Below are positions 46,221-54,829 of a stretch of 64,000 nt of DNA, piece after piece. The translations under genes were made by a program, and so were the position numbers. Numbering within the stretch: the stretch's first letter is position 1; each line of letters opens with the position of its first letter. Source of the stretch: Acidobacteriota bacterium (lineage in GTDB: Bacteria; Acidobacteriota; Polarisedimenticolia; J045); NCBI GenBank assembly GCA_030949985.1, contig JAUZRX010000028.1, positions 1 to 64,000 on the forward strand, in the 5' to 3' direction. A model generated the notes under the pieces. The model made no database searches and had not been told where the DNA came from. It worked only from the letters and a program-made list of their open reading frames with translations.

Positions 46221-47509
46221 GCCGTCATCCCCGCCCGCCTGGCGTCGATCATTTGCAGGTAACTCTCGAGGCGGTTCTTGATGTTGGCGGCGGAGAAGTA
46301 ACGCGGATCCACCAGGTCCGACTCGATGAAGGCCCCTGGTATCCCGGTGCGTTTCTCCACTTCCCGCAACATCATCAGCTGCCCCGCGGAAAAAGAGTTG
46401 CAGGATTTGACCGAATTGATCACGAAACCATCGGCCCCGTACTCTTCGAGATAGTCGCACATCATGTCGATCCGGCCGGGCAGGTTGATGTTGGTGTAGC
46501 AACCGGCGCAGTAGTCGGCCTGGGTGCCCAGCGGATCGTCCGGGTCGTGGCGGAAACCAAAATCATAGGTGCCTCCCACCTTGGTGTAGGTCGAGGCCAC
46601 CACCACGGCCCCCTCCTCCGCGAACATCCGCCAGAACTCGCGGAAGCTGGTCCAGTTGGGGGGACCCTCGACCACCAGCCGGTACTTTTCGTGCTCGAGG
46701 GGGCCGTCCGGGGTCACCGGTCCGAGACCCGCCGCCGTCCGCGCCTCCACTTCCGCGCGCAGAGCCTTGTAGTACTCGACCCCTTCGGGGGTGCCGCGGA
46801 AGGCGCTGAAGATCGGTCCCACGTAGTAGACGGCGCCGAAGTAGGCGTCGATGGGACTGGGGCGATTCTTGGCCGCCTGCAGCACGGCCACCAGGTCTTC
46901 CTCGGCCCGGGCCGCATGGACCAGGTGCTCGCGCAACCGGTCCTCGTCGTACTTGCGGCCGGTGACCTTCTCGAGGGCCGGAATGACGCTCTCCTCGAGC
47001 TGCCGGGTCATGTACTCGCGATGTTCCGGTTCGATCTTCCCGTCACCCTGGTAGGGCACGTGGAAGAACACCGTTGGGCAGTCGTACTCCTCCCGCAGCA
47101 ACTCGAACCATTTCATGAAGGTGTAACAACCCGTGTAAGAGAGCAGCAGCAGGTCCGGCTTGGGCAGGCGGGTGCCGGTAGGGCCGATGTTCCCGGCCTT
47201 GATCATGCCGATGTCGCACTTGACGTAGGTGCAGACGTCTTCGGAGTGGCCCGCCCGCTCCGCCTCCGCGATGAAGTCTCCGCTGCGCCGACGCATCCCC
47301 GACTGCAGGGCGTTGATCTCCGGAAGCAGGGGCAGGGCGCCGAAAGAACGCACCAGCTCGGTGAGGTTGCCGGGAACGAAGGTGTAGACCACCGGCTCGC
47401 CGGTTTCGGGGGCCTGCTCGAGGCGTTTGTAGTGTTCGGCGATCATCTGCTTCTGCAGCAGCATCGAGCGATCCTTGCTCGCGCCGTCGGCTGTCTTCCT
47501 GTCGCTCAC
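46217..47509 (-). CDS. bcrB: Benzoyl-CoA reductase subunit B
   Basis: A 430-aa member of the HgdB/BcrB family, which with BcrC binds benzoyl-CoA and an iron-sulfur cluster and reduces the aromatic ring to cyclohexa-1,5-diene-1-carbonyl-CoA. Conserved pieces: VCTYVKCDIGM, YTGCYTFMKWFELL, ADYCAGCYTNINLPGRIDMM and VINSVKSCNSFS, carrying the likely cluster ligands. ATG 47509 overlaps the bcrC stop by four bases. Confidence 0.93.
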   Translation of the reverse strand: MSDRKTADGASKDRSMLLQKQMIAEHYKRLEQAPETGEPVVYTFVPGNLTELVRSFGALPLLPEINALQSGMRRRSGDFIAEAERAGHSEDVCTYVKCDIGMIKAGNIGPTGTRLPKPDLLLLSYTGCYTFMKWFELLREEYDCPTVFFHVPYQGDGKIEPEHREYMTRQLEESVIPALEKVTGRKYDEDRLREHLVHAARAEEDLVAVLQAAKNRPSPIDAYFGAVYYVGPIFSAFRGTPEGVEYYKALRAEVEARTAAGLGPVTPDGPLEHEKYRLVVEGPPNWTSFREFWRMFAEEGAVVVASTYTKVGGTYDFGFRHDPDDPLGTQADYCAGCYTNINLPGRIDMMCDYLEEYGADGFVINSVKSCNSFSAGQLMMLREVEKRTGIPGAFIESDLVDPRYFSAANIKNRLESYLQMIDARRAGMTA

Positions 47510-48675
47510 TCCACACCTCCCCAGAGCTTGATCGAATCGGAAAAGGTCCCCGCCTGCTCGCGGAACTGCTGGAACTGGCCGCTGTTCTCGGCGTACTTGA
47601 AGGCAATGCAGGGGATGCCGGCCTGCTCGGCCCCCGCGCGAAGCATCGGCCGGTCCAGCAAGGCCGGGTCGCAGAAACTCGGAGCGGCGAAAATGATCCC
47701 ATCGGCCCCCGCGGCTTCGACTTTTTCCTTCATCAGGCGGCGCTTGCCCTGCGGGTCCGGCTCATAGACCACCGAGGAACGCACCGCCGAGCGCGTGAAG
47801 GCGGCCGCCAGGGCCGTCAGGGGATCGCCCTCGAGACTGACATCGTCTTCGATGAAACGATTGCCGAGCAGGAAATCGTCCTCGACGATGTAGCAGCCGG
47901 CCCGCTCGATGGTCTTGATCAGGCCCAGGGGCGGCTGCTCGCAGAAAGCTCCCACCACCACCACCCGGCTGTTGTCCCGCCGGCGGCCCGGGTTGTCTCG
48001 GGCCAGGCGCAGGTAGGCGGCGGCCTTCTCGATGAACTGCTCCACCGGGATCACCTCACCGGCCCGCATCAAAACGTAGAGTTCCTCGGTGGGGACCGAC
48101 CAGGGAGCGCGGCGCCGCTGTTCGAAGAGTTCGGCGATCACGCGCCGGGCCTTGTTGTAAAGGGCGATCGACGCCCGCAGGGCATCGTCACCGGGCATGC
48201 CACCGGTCAGCTCGCCGAGGTCCCGGGCGAGCTGCTGGAGTTCCCGGCGCCAGAAGGCGATGGCCAGGTCCGGCTCGGCCACCTGGGGCACGTCGATGTA
48301 ACGCACGTATTGCCCGGGGTAGAGCAATTTCCACATGCCCGACAGGTTGCGGATCACGTCGCAGGTGGAGGGGAAGAGGGTCGCCGCGAGCATGTCCAGC
48401 CGACCGGACTGCCCGAGTTCGATCACCGACCGGGGCAGGTGGCAGATGTAGGACTGGTAGAAGGCGTCCCCGCGGATGATCTCCAGCCGATCACCGCCCC
48501 CGTGGATGCCCACCGGAAGCATCCCGCAGGCATGGATGATCTCCCGCGGCACGTAAACCGGCAGATAACCCACGGCCTTGCGTCCGGGCTCGGCTTCGAG
48601 CCAGCGGCGCGCGGCACCGAATTCCAGGTCCTCATAGATCCCGGTCGCCCAATCCACGATGCTCGCACGGTCCAC
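47506..48675 (-). CDS. bcrC: Benzoyl-CoA reductase subunit C
   Basis: A 389-aa HgdA/BcrC-type subunit, partner of BcrB. Family features: VYVPREIIHACGMLPVG, QSYICHLPRSVIEL, FPSTCDVIRNLSG, and AAPSFCDPALLDRP, each with one conserved Cys. The start is GTG 48675 with AGGAGG upstream; it is the promoter-proximal gene of the bcrCBAD-GNAT-gcdH operon and has its own promoter (48727-48754). Bcr class I (ATP-dependent), in contrast to the Bam class II enzymes of strict anaerobes. Confidence 0.93.
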   Translation of the reverse strand: MDRASIVDWATGIYEDLEFGAARRWLEAEPGRKAVGYLPVYVPREIIHACGMLPVGIHGGGDRLEIIRGDAFYQSYICHLPRSVIELGQSGRLDMLAATLFPSTCDVIRNLSGMWKLLYPGQYVRYIDVPQVAEPDLAIAFWRRELQQLARDLGELTGGMPGDDALRASIALYNKARRVIAELFEQRRRAPWSVPTEELYVLMRAGEVIPVEQFIEKAAAYLRLARDNPGRRRDNSRVVVVGAFCEQPPLGLIKTIERAGCYIVEDDFLLGNRFIEDDVSLEGDPLTALAAAFTRSAVRSSVVYEPDPQGKRRLMKEKVEAAGADGIIFAAPSFCDPALLDRPMLRAGAEQAGIPCIAFKYAENSGQFQQFREQAGTFSDSIKLWGGVE

Positions 48676-48714
48676 GGGTCCTCCTTCCCGGCGACGACGC
48701 CGCCAAGAGACGAA

Positions 48715-48754
48715 CGAACGTTCGATAGATTACGCGGACAGGCCCCGGAGTCAA
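48715..48754 (-). promoter_or_regulatory. Promoter of the bcrCBAD operon with overlapping palindromic operator
   Basis: On the minus strand: TTGACT at 48754-48749, a 16-bp spacer, TAATCT at 48732-48727, then the palindrome CGAACGTTCG (48724-48715) where transcription should start. The bcrC start codon follows about 40 bp later. The palindrome has the GAACGTTC core typical of TetR-family acyl-CoA-responsive operators. No TetR gene is in the window. Confidence 0.7.
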
Positions 48755-48810
48755 GAGGGTCGGCACCCTCGGCCCCCGGGTCATCGCGACAAGTCAGGCG
48801 AAAGCGGGAC

Positions 48811-49230
48811 TCACCCCTGGAGGGGCACGGGGGACTCACTGTCGCCCAGCAGATCGGCGATGGTGGTCTTGCGGAAGGACTCCTCCGCGCTGGCCATGGC
48901 CGCGTCGAGGCGCCGGTGGAGGCTGCAGAGGTGTTCCCGGTGGGCGGGGATGCCCAGCGGGCAGGAACGGATGCGCTTGAGAGGATCCACCGCGTCCAGC
49001 ACGTCGAGAACGGTGATCTCTGTCAGCGGCCGAGAGAGCGTAAAGCCCCCCGAGGGCCCCCGTTGGCCTGATACAAGCCCCGCTTTTGCAAGCCCTTGCA
49101 ACACCTTGGCCAGGTAACCCGCGGGAACCTGGGTGCGGAGCGCAATCTCCTGGGTCGTCAGGGGGCCGGCCGGGTCCCCGGCCAGGCAGACAACCGCCCG
49201 AAGAGCGTACTCGGCGGTCTGGGAAATCAT
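48811..49230 (-). CDS. Rrf2-family transcriptional regulator (NsrR/BadM-like)
   Basis: A 139-aa winged-helix Rrf2 protein starting ISQTAEYALRAVVCLA, with the recognition region VPAGYLAKVLQGLAKAGLVSGQRGPSGGF. The cluster-binding loop reads CPLGIPAHREHLCSLH: in the usual C-x6-C-x5-C-x2-H pattern the middle Cys is replaced by His, leaving two Cys and two His. It could sense NO (NsrR), redox state or benzoyl-CoA metabolites (BadM represses benzoate genes in Rhodopseudomonas palustris). It sits between norB-type and bcr genes, so either target is plausible. Confidence 0.85.
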   Translation of the reverse strand: MISQTAEYALRAVVCLAGDPAGPLTTQEIALRTQVPAGYLAKVLQGLAKAGLVSGQRGPSGGFTLSRPLTEITVLDVLDAVDPLKRIRSCPLGIPAHREHLCSLHRRLDAAMASAEESFRKTTIADLLGDSESPVPLQG

Positions 49231-49277
49231 CGGAGGGAGCCCTCCTCGGCAATTCCGGACAAGTTTATCCCTTTGTG

Positions 49278-49291
49278 TTGACTCAAGTCAA
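49278..49291. promoter_or_regulatory. FNR/NnrR/HcpR-type box TTGAC-N4-GTCAA
   Basis: TTGACTCAAGTCAA is an inverted repeat with 6-bp arms. It fits the TTGAC-N4-GTCAA consensus of CRP/FNR-family regulators of NO and anaerobic respiration (DNR, NnrR, HcpR). Located 48 bp upstream of the Rrf2 ATG and 107 bp upstream of the NO reductase start. Confidence 0.65.
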
Positions 49292-49300
49292 TAGAAGACC

Positions 49301-49328
49301 TTGACGTCCAGAATAGCCGCAGTATCGT
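49301..49328 (+). promoter_or_regulatory. Candidate promoter of the NO reductase gene
   Basis: TTGACG at 49301-49306, 16 bp, TATCGT at 49323-49328. The upstream FNR-type box centre would be about 50 bp from the expected start. A further inverted repeat AGGATA...TATCCT (49337-49342 and 49355-49360) lies in the leader and could be a binding site for the adjacent Rrf2 protein. Confidence 0.4.
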
Positions 49329-49397
49329 CCTGGTGAAGGATAAAAAGACCTTCATATCCTGAATTCAGACGGTTCTTCGATACAGGAGGAACGGGCC

Positions 49398-51689
49398 GTG
49401 AGTTACCGCAAGTATTTCTGGGCCTTCGGGCTCGTGATCGTCCTCTCGTTCGCCGTACTCGGCGGTTTCGGCTTCGAGATCTACCAGAAGGCACCGCCCC
49501 GTCCCCGGCAAATCGTCAACCAGAGCGGTGAAGTGCTCTTCACCCACCAGGACCTGCTCGACGGCCAGAACGTCTGGCAGTCCATGGGCGGTCAACAGGT
49601 GGGATCGATCTGGGGCCATGGCGCCTACGTCGCCCCGGACTGGAGTGCGGACTGGCTCCACCGGGAAGCCACGACCCTGCTCGACCTCCTGGCTCGACAG
49701 CGCTACGGCCGGGCCTACGACGCCCTGGACCTTGGGGAACAGGCGGCGGTCAGGGCCGAGACGCAGGCTGAAATGCGGCACAACGGTTATGACCCGGACC
49801 GAGACGTCCTGGTGATTTCCGATCTTCGCGCCCGGGCGGTCGCCGCGGTCGCATCCCACTACGACGCCCTGTTCTCGGACGACGCTTCGCTGGCCGAACT
49901 CCGCGAAGCCTACGCCATTCCCCCCGGCGCGGTCCCCGACCCCGAGCGCCGCCACAAGCTCACGGCCTTCTTCTTCTGGGCGAGCTGGACCTGTGCCGCC
50001 GAGCGCCCCGGCGCGGCCGTCAGCTACACCAACAACTGGCCCGCCGAACCCCTGGTGGGCAATCAGCCCAGCGCCTCCATCGTGGGCTGGTCGCTGATCA
50101 GCATCCTCGTGCTGATTCTCGGCATCGGCGCGCTGGCCTGGCACTTCGCCCGGAAAGGCGGCGAGGAAGAGAACACCGACGCTCCCACGAAGGATCCCTT
50201 CCTCGGCCTGCAGCCGACGCCCTCGATGAAGGCCACGTACAAATACTTCTGGACCGTGGGCCTGCTGGCCGTGGTGCAGGTGGTGCTCGGCATCATCGCC
50301 GCCCACTACGGCGTGGAAGGTGACGGCTTCTACGGCATCGATATCCAGTCCTTCCTGCCCTACTCGGTGGTGCGCACCTGGCACACCCAGGCCGGGATCT
50401 TCTGGATCGCCACCGCCTGGCTGGCCACCGGCCTGTTCATCGCGCCGGCCATCGGTGGTCGCGAACCCAAGGGTCAGCGTTTCCTGGTCAACTTCCTCTA
50501 CGTCTGCATCCTGACCATCGTGGGCGGCTCCATGCTGGGCGAGTGGCTCGGCATCCACCAGAAGCTGGGCTATGCCACGAACTTCTGGTTCGGCCACCAG
50601 GGCTACGAGTACGTCGACCTGGGGCGCTTCTGGCAGCTGTTCCTCTTCGTCGGACTGCTGATCTGGTTCGGCCTGGTGGTCCGGGCCCTGGCGCCGGCCT
50701 TCCGCGAGAAGGAAGGTCGGCCGCTGCTGGGCCTGTTCACCATCGCCGCCGGCGCCATCGGCCTGTTTTACGGCGCGGGGCTGATGTGGGGTCAGCACAC
50801 GCACCTCTCCATCGCCGAGTACTGGCGCTGGTGGGTGGTCCACCTGTGGGTCGAGGGATTCTTCGAGGTCTTCGCCACCGTGGCCATCGCCTTCCTCTTC
50901 TCCCGCATGGGCCTGATCCGTGCCCGCACCGCGACGGCGGCCGCGTTCTTCACCAGCACGATCTACCTCACCGGCGGGATCATCGGCACCATGCATCACC
51001 TCTATTTCGCCGGCACACCCACCGCGGTGATGGCCCTGGGCGCGACCTTCTCGGCCCTCGAGATCGTCCCGCTGGTCTTCGTCGGCTTCGAGGCGATGGG
51101 CAACCTGCGCCTGTCGACGAGCCGGCCGTGGGTCACTCACTACCGCTGGCCGATCTACTTCTTCGTCGCGGTTTCCTTCTGGAACCTGGTGGGTGCGGGA
51201 GTCTTCGGCTTCCTGATCAACCCGCCCATCGCCCTCTACTACGTGCAGGGCCTGAACACCACCCCGGTCCACGGGCACTCCGCCCTCTTCGGCGTCTACG
51301 GCATGCTGGGCTTTGGCTTGCTGCTGTTCAGCCTGCGGGCGATGACCATCCGCTACGTGTGGAAGGAAAAGCTGCTGTCCATCGCCTTCTGGTCGCTGAA
51401 CATCGGGCTGGCGGCGATGGTGCTGCTGAGCCTGTTGCCCATCGGCCTGCTCCAGACCTGGGCCAGCATTTCCCACGGCATGTGGATGGCCCGCAGCGCC
51501 GAGTTCATGCAGACCGGCCTGATGGACAACCTGCGCTGGATGCGGGTGTTCGGGGACGTGATCTTTTCGGTGGGCATCGTGGCCATGGCCTGGTTCATCA
51601 CCGGCATCGCCACCGGCCACAGCTTCGCCGGCGAGTTGGCGGCCAAGAGTGACGCCCCCGGCACAGCCGACGCTTCCAGCCGCGCCTGA
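49398..51689 (+). CDS. norB: Quinol-dependent nitric oxide reductase (qNOR)
   Basis: Reduces 2 NO to N2O with quinol electrons. A 763-aa protein: an N-terminal extension (periplasmic, about 30-215) fused to the 12-helix catalytic NorB core. Active-site residues seen: His482 and Glu486 (VVHLWVEGFFE) and the His533-His534 pair (GTMHHLYF), all as in reducing NORs. The quinol-binding helix has RTWHTQAGIFWIATAW. Start GTG 49398 with AGGAGGA. A strong terminator follows. It serves NO detoxification or denitrification. Confidence 0.94.
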   Translation: MSYRKYFWAFGLVIVLSFAVLGGFGFEIYQKAPPRPRQIVNQSGEVLFTHQDLLDGQNVWQSMGGQQVGSIWGHGAYVAPDWSADWLHREATTLLDLLARQRYGRAYDALDLGEQAAVRAETQAEMRHNGYDPDRDVLVISDLRARAVAAVASHYDALFSDDASLAELREAYAIPPGAVPDPERRHKLTAFFFWASWTCAAERPGAAVSYTNNWPAEPLVGNQPSASIVGWSLISILVLILGIGALAWHFARKGGEEENTDAPTKDPFLGLQPTPSMKATYKYFWTVGLLAVVQVVLGIIAAHYGVEGDGFYGIDIQSFLPYSVVRTWHTQAGIFWIATAWLATGLFIAPAIGGREPKGQRFLVNFLYVCILTIVGGSMLGEWLGIHQKLGYATNFWFGHQGYEYVDLGRFWQLFLFVGLLIWFGLVVRALAPAFREKEGRPLLGLFTIAAGAIGLFYGAGLMWGQHTHLSIAEYWRWWVVHLWVEGFFEVFATVAIAFLFSRMGLIRARTATAAAFFTSTIYLTGGIIGTMHHLYFAGTPTAVMALGATFSALEIVPLVFVGFEAMGNLRLSTSRPWVTHYRWPIYFFVAVSFWNLVGAGVFGFLINPPIALYYVQGLNTTPVHGHSALFGVYGMLGFGLLLFSLRAMTIRYVWKEKLLSIAFWSLNIGLAAMVLLSLLPIGLLQTWASISHGMWMARSAEFMQTGLMDNLRWMRVFGDVIFSVGIVAMAWFITGIATGHSFAGELAAKSDAPGTADASSRA

Positions 51690-51712
51690 GCGTCACGACC
51701 GACGAACCCCGA

Positions 51713-51743
51713 GGGGAGCGGGCCCGGCCCGCTCCCCTTTTTT
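51713..51743 (+). terminator. Rho-independent terminator after the NO reductase gene
   Basis: An 11-bp stem, GGGGAGCGGGC / GCCCGCTCCCC with a CCG loop, followed by six T. Confidence 0.9.
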
Positions 51744-51767
51744 CGCGGCCGCCGAAGATCGACTTAA

Positions 51768-51785
51768 GTGTTGGATCCCGAACAC
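51768..51785. promoter_or_regulatory. Inverted repeat upstream of the pentaheme cytochrome gene
   Basis: GTGTT-GGATCCCG-AACAC, 5-bp arms around an 8-bp centre that itself contains the palindrome GGATCC. An AT-rich stretch (51856-51880) follows that may hold the promoter. A possible operator. Confidence 0.4.
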
Positions 51786-51922
51786 CTTACCTAAAACCGG
51801 GGGCGATTCCGCAGAAACCGGCGTTCCATGCCGGTGGAGAAGTGTATTACGCGACGAGATTAACAAGCTATTAATTTTCTCTGCGCCTTGTGTATTCCCG
51901 GTCCTCAGGGGATCTTGTGGCC

Positions 51923-52579
51923 ATGTTCACGAAAGCAAGAGGCAACCACGTCCGTCGCGCGGCGCGCATGCTCGCCGCCGTCACGGCCTGTGCCCTGATG
52001 CTGTCCGTACCGCTGGCCGACAAGATCCGCGGTTCCAAGCACGACTTTTCCAGCGAATCCTGGAACCCGGGGGGCGAGATTTGCCGGATCTGCCACATTC
52101 CCCACGACCATGGCCGCGACACGGGCCGGATCGGCCTGCTCTGGAACCATCAGCTTTCCGAGGCCACCTACCAGCTCTACTCCAGCAACTTGCTGGAGAA
52201 CACCCCGGAGCAGCCCCGCGCAGCTTCCAAGCAGTGCCTGTGCTGTCACGACGGCACCGTCGCCGTCGACGCCTTCGACGGCGACACGGGGTCCCATTTC
52301 ATGGAAGGCGGCGCCCTGATCGGCACCGATCTCCGCGCCACGCACCCGATCAGCATCGCCTGGAGTCACGAACCGGGCCTGAACTGCAGCAACTGCCACA
52401 ACACCCACAGCGGCAAGATGTTCGATTCGCCCCTCCCCTTTTTCGACGGGCGGGTCGAGTGCCCAAGCTGCCACGAGCCCCACAACGACATCCCCCTCAA
52501 CACTCAAACCGGCGACCGCTTCATGCTCCGCAAGTCGATGCTCAAGTCCGAACTCTGCTTCCACTGCCACAACAAGTAG
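51923..52579 (+). CDS. Periplasmic pentaheme c-type cytochrome
   Basis: A 218-aa protein with a Sec signal (MLAAVTACALMLSVPLA) and five CXXCH sites: CRICH, CLCCH, CSNCH, CPSCH and CFHCH, the last at the very C-terminus. The repeats CHNTHSG and CHEPHND resemble the doubled-CXXCH cytochromes. Electron carrier between quinol pool and a periplasmic reductase. It lies 230 bp after the qNOR gene but has its own upstream region and terminator separation, so a link to NO reduction is only positional. ATG 51923, AGGGGA upstream. Confidence 0.88.
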   Translation: MFTKARGNHVRRAARMLAAVTACALMLSVPLADKIRGSKHDFSSESWNPGGEICRICHIPHDHGRDTGRIGLLWNHQLSEATYQLYSSNLLENTPEQPRAASKQCLCCHDGTVAVDAFDGDTGSHFMEGGALIGTDLRATHPISIAWSHEPGLNCSNCHNTHSGKMFDSPLPFFDGRVECPSCHEPHNDIPLNTQTGDRFMLRKSMLKSELCFHCHNK

Positions 52580-52711
52580 CCGTGACTCGACCCGGTGCCC
52601 TCCGGGGCGCCCCCCTTTTCGCCGAGGGACCACCCGTCGCCTCGCGACTCGGGACTGGCGCGGGAGCGGCGAAGAGAGGCCTCTCCGCCGCTCCCGGCCT
52701 TCAAGCACCCT

Positions 52712-54304
52712 TCAAGGACAGCGTTCCTGCGTCAACTGAAAATCGCCCGGCACGACCCTTGTCGCAACATGGGTGTTGCCCGCGCAGTCGCTGACTTCCA
52801 CCATGATCACCGGAGAGTGCCACTCGCGTACGCCGCAGCGCCTGACGAGACGACACAACTCGTCCTCCGAAGCTTCCACATTTTCATCCGACAGCAGGCC
52901 ATCGCCGTTGCCGAATTCCAATCCGTCATACACGACGCAGCCATCGACAGAAACCCGCTCATACACGACACCTCCCGTCGCCCCATCCGCATCGGACGCG
53001 TCGAAGAGGCTCGAAAAGGGGACGAGCCGCGGGAAAGCGGATTGAGCCGCAGGCCCAAGGATCGTCACCACCGGCGGAACCCTGTCGATTGTGAAAAAGC
53101 GTTGCGACGAGGCGGAGTTCCCCGAAGAGTCTGTAGCAGTCAACGTCACGGCATAATCGCCATGTTCACTGTACAGCGGCCCGCCGGCGGGATCATAGAT
53201 CCTCTCCAGGTTCTCATCGCACGCATCGGTGAAATCGTCCACGATCGTCACGCCGGCATGCGTGCAGAATCCGTCTTCGGGGTACGTGATCCCGCCCACC
53301 GGAGGTTGAAGGTCTTCAAAAACATGGACGCATCCCTCTTCACTCTCGCAGCTATCCGCGGTGCACTCATCACCGTCGTCGCAATCGGGAGGCGGCCCCC
53401 CGACGCAAACCGAATCCCGACAGACATCGTCGGCGGTACAGGCGTCTCCATCGTCGCAGGGGTCCCCGTCCTGGCCGCAGCCAGACCACTCCTTCGTCAC
53501 GGTCTGGGAACACCGCTGCTCACCGTCATCGTCCATGAAACAAGCCACGATTTCATCGATGCCCACCGCGTCACCGCCGGTATAGGTGAACGTCACCTCG
53601 CCATTCCAGTCGGTGGTGCAATCCGCATGGATCGAGCAGGTGCCCCCGGCCCCGGCGTTCGGCCCGGACAGGATATTGAACTGTACGATCCGGCCGGCGA
53701 CGCCGACACCATCTGAATCCTGCACCGTCGCCGTGACGCTGTGCGATGTTCCGACGGGACTCGACGCCGAGGCGGGCAAGAGCGTGATCAAGGAAATGGT
53801 CGTGTTGGTGAATGAGAAACTGAGGTCATTGTAGCGAAAAGGGCCGTTGTAGAGATCTTCAAAGCTCACCAGCGTCGTGCCGGGTTTCCAGTCGGCTTGC
53901 GCGCGCGCATGACAGCGGCCGTCCGGATTGCGATTGGCTGGCCCCGTCAAGTAATCCTTGCTCGTGTTTCGAACATGCAGGCGGAAAATGAGTTCCGTTC
54001 CAACCGGAAAGGATCCAAGGTTGACTTCGCTCCCGACTCGTGACGTGTGGTTGTTGAAAATGAAGCGATCGTTGGCGGGGTTGCCGTCATCGGCAGGATT
54101 CCCGGCATCGTCCAGCATCAGGTAGAGGTCGTTGCTGTAACTGGCGGAGTTGCCCCTATACGTCGCGATGATCGGCTCGGTCCCGCCGACACTGATCCGA
54201 AGACACTCCGTACCATGCACAGCGATAGGGAACCCGTAGACCGATCCCCCGACCATGGCGGCCCCGATCCACAACACCAACCAAAACCTCGAGCACTGCC
54301 TCAT
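52712..54304 (-). CDS. Secreted multidomain protein (DUF4114-like, Ig-like, Cys-rich repeats)
   Basis: A 530-aa exported protein. Signal peptide at 1-24. Residues about 30-160 resemble DUF4114 (SNDLYLMLDDAGN, FRLHVRN, LYNGPFRYNDLSFSF). Then an invasin-like Ig domain (about 165-265, VTATVQDSDGVGVAGRIVQF), Cys-rich repeats CDDGDACTADDVC and CDDGDECTADSC (about 275-330) as in myxobacterial surface proteins, and a C-terminal Ig/HYR-like domain (about 340-430). Probable cell-surface or adhesion role. ATG 54304 has GGAGGG. Confidence 0.7.
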   Translation of the reverse strand: MRQCSRFWLVLWIGAAMVGGSVYGFPIAVHGTECLRISVGGTEPIIATYRGNSASYSNDLYLMLDDAGNPADDGNPANDRFIFNNHTSRVGSEVNLGSFPVGTELIFRLHVRNTSKDYLTGPANRNPDGRCHARAQADWKPGTTLVSFEDLYNGPFRYNDLSFSFTNTTISLITLLPASASSPVGTSHSVTATVQDSDGVGVAGRIVQFNILSGPNAGAGGTCSIHADCTTDWNGEVTFTYTGGDAVGIDEIVACFMDDDGEQRCSQTVTKEWSGCGQDGDPCDDGDACTADDVCRDSVCVGGPPPDCDDGDECTADSCESEEGCVHVFEDLQPPVGGITYPEDGFCTHAGVTIVDDFTDACDENLERIYDPAGGPLYSEHGDYAVTLTATDSSGNSASSQRFFTIDRVPPVVTILGPAAQSAFPRLVPFSSLFDASDADGATGGVVYERVSVDGCVVYDGLEFGNGDGLLSDENVEASEDELCRLVRRCGVREWHSPVIMVEVSDCAGNTHVATRVVPGDFQLTQERCP

Positions 54305-54829
54305 ATCACCCTCCATGCCTCCGGTCGCAAACGCGACGGTGTCTTCGTGCGGAGCCCGGCTCCACCACCCGCCCTCATCAGCTCGCACGGGGTTGGCCTC
54401 CACGACCCGGACGGTGAACCACCAACGGCTGGAACCCCCAACGGCCCCGCCACCGCCCGGTCGTGCCGAGAACGGTCACGCAGCAGGTGAGCAAGCCTCG
54501 TGCCACGAGTCGCCCCCCCGCGCGACTCCCGCCAGGCCCCGGGGGATGGCTGGTGACACTTTCTTCAGCCCGGTCGGAACCTGCGGCCGCCTCTAGGTTG
54601 AGACAGACTTGTCTCTCGGTCAGGACACTTCCCCCCGTGCGATGACATCACGATGGGCTTGATCGGGGACGCTGGGCTGCTGAAGATGCATCCCGCGCAG
54701 GACCGTGAGGGATCGCGGTGCGGGGAACGGCGGAAGTCATCGGCGCGGCACGGGAGGCCGCTACCGAGAACGGTACCGACCCACCCGGGCCACCTCAATC
54801 ATGGGTCCGGCGGACCAAGAAGTCCGCTC
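54305..54829. other. Intergenic region, no gene seen
   Basis: 525 bp between the start of the secreted-protein gene and the stop of the acyl-CoA synthetase gene. No frame has a ribosome site or recognisable product. It contains a small inverted repeat AGACA-GACT-TGTCT at 54601-54614. Confidence 0.5.

Noticed and set aside
49398-51689. Possible NO dismutase (Nod) instead of NO reductase
   Set aside because: The iron-site residues His482, Glu486, His533 and His534 are kept as in reducing qNOR; Nod proteins have substitutions at the quinol and iron sites.
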